Shown piece after piece: positions 61,901-64,000 of a DNA stretch of 64,000 nt. Under the pieces are notes generated by a model. That model was not told the origin of the DNA, did no database searches, and saw only the letters and a list, made by a program, of their open reading frames with translations. A program made the position numbers and the translations under genes. This stretch comes from Anaspis maculata (Eukaryota; Arthropoda; Insecta; Coleoptera; Scraptiidae): NCBI GenBank assembly GCA_949128115.1, contig OX421963.1, positions 52,013,306 to 52,077,305 on the forward strand, written 5' to 3'. Position 1 is the first letter of the stretch, and every line of letters starts with the position of its first letter.

Positions 61901-63816
61901 TTTATTTGTCGGGGGGCGTAGGGGTGACAGTCACAATGTTTCCTGGAATATCCAAGGGGCAAGAAATACGATAGTTTTTTCCCATCTCTGTAACTTCTTC
62001 GGTTCTTCATTTCGTCATCGGGAGCGGCATCTGCGGTAAACACAATTGTGCTTGTGATGTCGAATGGGCAAGGAACATGATAATTTTTATCCCGTCTCTA
62101 TAACTTCGTCGGTTCTCCAGGTAAAAAGCGTTGTACGCGATCGTCATTGCTTTTTTGTTTTTACAGTTGCTGCTTGGAGTCTGAACGAAGACAAACTGCT
62201 GGTCACGAAGGACACTGATCATAAAGAAATCAAACTCATTTACGAAAAAATGGGCGACGCCGCCAGCGAACTGAAACATTTCGACAAGGCCCTGGAGTAC
62301 TATCAAAAAATGCTGGAACAAGCCATCAAAGCCGGCTGCGACAAATCCGAATTGTCGCAGTGCTACACGAGCATAGCAGCGACGTACAATGACCTCGCTC
62401 AATACGACGAGTCGCTGCGGTACTACGAAATGGATTTCGAAATGTCTGACAACTACAACGACCGGTTCAATTCATTGTGGGTGATTATCACCGTTAAAGA
62501 GACGGCCAAGTGCCCGACGAGCGAAGTGCAATCCGTTTACGAGAAAGCGTTGCAGTATGCTCAGAGCGAAGGAAACGAGCACGACGAAGGTAAAATCTTG
62601 AACCGCTACGTTTCTTATCTCCAACGAGAAAACGGAGATGCAGAAAAAATTCGCGAATTGCAGAGACAATTCGATGACTTGAACTATGAGAGTTCTGGTT
62701 CAGAGAGCCCCCATAGCAGAGTGGGCGATGAGATCGACCTTGATAATATTACAGGTGGGTACTTATTTTCTCAGCACAGCGAACGACGTCTCCGAACGTA
62801 CGACAATCAAGTTTATCATGTGAAAAGAAAAATAACGTCACCATGATAGACAGGACGGTGTGTCCCAGCGTGACGTCAGATTCTGTATGACATTGGAATT
62901 CCAATCCCAATCTGAAAATTAGAGTTCTATCAATACACTTTTGCTTATTTCAGTACACTTCAATTTTTGGGCCAAGTGGATCTGTATCAAGTTAAGAGTA
63001 GTAGGGTTCATTATTCCTTTTTGATGGTATCGTGTGATCAATTGAATTTCTAATTTAGGTAGGCCCTAGGTAAATGCAGCTTCGCACGCCTGATTTCGAG
63101 CAGGCCACAGCCTGCCTAAATTAGGAATTCACATGATCACCCGATAGTTACCGCCTAGCATGATAGCGTAGCAAAAAATTCGCCAACTTACCTATATCCC
63201 GTTCACTTTTTATTTGACAAGCTGGAACGCTGGAAGGATACGGCTGATGCCCGCTGGTAGTCCCGCTTCAAAACTTTGTCACTTTTTGTCCCAAAAAGTC
63301 GTTCTACTGAATTTATAACGTGAACGGCATATAGTTTCCCAATGTAATATGTCCTTATTCAACAGACTATTTGAATCATTGTCCATAGAACTTGAGATCA
63401 CGCTCGGCCATGCCAGTTTGAGCTCGTCGGGACTTTAATCAAACAAACGTAAACGTTTTAGCACGAGATTACTTTGCCTAAAACTAGTTTCTCCATTGCC
63501 TAATGTTTTACAAATCATTTTCAAGATATGTCCGACACTAGTGATACAGAACCAGATGTGAAAAGTCGAAGGCGTTTGAAACAGTTTTCCATCAAGAGAA
63601 ATGCTAAAGGTGAAACTCAGTTGCACACGGCTTGCATAAGTGGAAAAATGAATGTGGTTCGTCATCTGTTGGACCAGGGCCATCCTGTGAACGTCCGCGA
63701 TCACTGCGGTTGGCTGCCTTTGCACGAGGCATGCATTTACGGCCATCACGACGTCGTACAAACTCTGTTGGAAAGTGGTGCTGCGATCAACGACCGTGGC
63801 GGAACCCATTGCAATG
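58897..63816 (+). CDS. TONSL: Tonsoku-like protein, N-terminal 7 exons (partial gene)
   Basis: TONSL works with MMS22L at stalled or broken replication forks, binds newly made histones and promotes RAD51-dependent repair. Coding exons are 58897-58909, 58970-59227, 59437-59602, 59661-59923, 59985-60155, 62167-62754 and 63526-63816. All junctions have GT/AG and matching phases, giving 583 residues. The first part (about 1-440) is a row of TPR helices: ADMFARLYHNLGLIQEALDNY, GDRKSALQHC, FDKALEYYQKMLEQA and YDESLRYYEMDF. An acidic linker follows, then ankyrin repeats (GETQLHTACISGKMNVVRHLL and CGWLPLHEACIYGHHDVVQTL). This TPR-acid-ankyrin order is diagnostic, and the DHCGWLPLHEAC segment matches human TONSL. 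The remaining ankyrin and leucine-rich repeats lie beyond the right edge. The mini-exon start is the least certain point. Confidence 0.94.
58970..59227 (+). CDS. TONSL: TONSL exon 2
   Basis: Encodes the first two TPR-like helical pairs (TTDLANLYLEELRYDAAISE, GIINRGIAEAYALLTNFDKA). Borders TTTCAG and G|GTGAAT. Confidence 0.9.
59437..59602 (+). CDS. TONSL: TONSL exon 3
   Basis: Reads EAARKMKNKLEEQRALATIG and then HIYLTKYL, a further TPR. The donor AA|GTTTGT is weaker than the others but is the only one that keeps the frame into exon 4. Confidence 0.85.
59661..59923 (+). CDS. TONSL: TONSL exon 4
   Basis: Reads LTSTEVGKWDHADMFARLYH, then NLGLIQEALDNYDKAIELL and YTSIASVFEKKGDRKSALQH, clear TPRs. 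Ends GAA A|GTAGGG. Confidence 0.92.
59985..60155 (+). CDS. TONSL: TONSL exon 5
   Basis: Encodes a TPR with LMSAALSNKMEVLLKLGDI and RGAKQALLKAYKL, like the A-x-x-A-L-K-K-A-Y segment in human TONSL. Ends G|GTGAGA before a 2 kb intron. Confidence 0.92.
60156..62166. other. TONSL intron 5
   Basis: AT-rich. A stretch at 61110-61250 is a diverged relic of the foldback arm at 39190-39310 (AAGCTGAGTTTT, GGCTAGCTGAGTGTTATGGGG). A small GC hairpin AAGCCTCGCC...GGCGGAGGCT lies at about 60423-60451. No other feature recognised. Confidence 0.5.
61940..62121. repeat. Tandem duplication, period about 107 bp
   Basis: GGGCAAGAAATACGATAGTT...CATCTCTGTAACTTCTTCGG recurs as GGGCAAGGAACATGATAATT...CGTCTCTATAACTTCGTCGG. 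It ends 45 bases before TONSL exon 6. Confidence 0.65.
62167..62754 (+). CDS. TONSL: TONSL exon 6
   Basis: The largest exon here, 196 codons. It has TPRs (KMGDAASELKHFDKALEYY, YTSIAATYNDLAQYDESLRY, YEKALQYAQSEGNEHDEG) and ends in the acidic, Ser-rich linker. GC content is higher than in the introns. Confidence 0.95.
63029..63145. mobile_element. Small MITE in TONSL intron 6
   Basis: ATCGTGTGATCAATTGAATT at the left pairs with GAATTCACATGATCACCCGAT-like sequence at the right, extended by CTAATTTAGG and its complement. Total 117 bp. Confidence 0.7.
63193..63333. mobile_element. MITE of the TATATGCCGTTCAC family, compact copy
   Basis: Starts TATATCCCGTTCACTTTTTA and ends AACGTGAACGGCATATA. Shares GCTGGAACGCTGGAAGGATA-type sequence with 1440-1480 and 16900-16930. 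TONSL intron 6. Confidence 0.75.
63526..63816 (+). CDS. TONSL: TONSL exon 7: first ankyrin repeats
   Basis: Opens DMSDTSDTEPD, then NAKGETQLHTACISGKMNVV, VNVRDHCGWLPLHEAC and GAAINDRGGTHCN. Ends G|GTGAGT; the next exon should continue the ankyrin array. Confidence 0.95.
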
Positions 63817-64000
63817 GTGAGTACATAATAATAAGACTCGCGTTTAAGTCAAGTTTAACGTATCTGTACTTCAGTTCTCTATTGATTTTTTTTATGGATT
63901 TTTTTATAATGCCAACAAAGTCACTGCGTCAACCGCGTTTGTCAGATGTTTTTACCGACATTGATATGTGTCTCTGGCGAAGAACTTAGACCACAGATCT

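Noticed and set aside
61687..62402. Minus-strand open frames over TONSL intron 5 and exon 6
   Set aside because: The part over exon 6 is antisense to clear TPR coding sequence; the rest shows no motif.

Overview
The window looks like nuclear DNA of an arthropod, most likely an insect. Three intron-containing host genes can be read from splice sites and protein similarity. All three are animal genes (a BUD13-type splicing factor, a peptide O-xylosyltransferase and a Tonsoku-like protein). Almost everything between and inside them is transposon-derived, AT-rich DNA. The species cannot be named from the sequence alone.

Layout. Bases 1-3492 hold small inverted-repeat elements and a 1.65 kb palindromic (foldback) transposon. 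Bases 3493-11600 on the minus strand carry the first two coding exons of a BUD13 gene, separated by a 7.3 kb intron full of nested elements; the rest of that gene lies left of the window. A 934 bp interval separates BUD13 head-to-head from a complete xylosyltransferase gene (oxt/XYLT), 12535-20405, six exons, 882 residues. Its introns hold a hairpin element, tandem repeats and a tRNA-derived SINE with a 10 bp target duplication. Bases 20.4-58.9 kb contain no host exon that I can support. They hold a foldback element with 20 bp tandem-repeat arms and captured zinc-finger sequence, a nearly intact Tc1-like transposon, a 4.9 kb nested foldback, a second 1.65 kb foldback, a roughly 9 kb nest of foldbacks several layers deep, a PIF/Harbinger-like foldback, an element with a piece of retrotransposon reverse transcriptase, and several MITEs. 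Bases 58897-63816 carry the first seven exons of a Tonsoku-like (TONSL) gene, plus strand, which runs off the right edge.

The strongest novel signal is a group of long palindromic transposons that begin TAG, end CTA and are flanked by perfect 3 bp target duplications. I count six insertions, two of them validated by an uninterrupted copy of the target site in the opposite palindrome arm. They carry no recognisable transposase and repeatedly insert into one another. A second signal is that several inverted-repeat elements of other kinds carry fragments of coding sequence (C2H2 zinc fingers, a reverse-transcriptase tail, a THAP-like segment).

The host genes have no obvious shared pathway: BUD13 acts in pre-mRNA splicing, oxt starts glycosaminoglycan chains in the secretory pathway, and TONSL acts at damaged replication forks.
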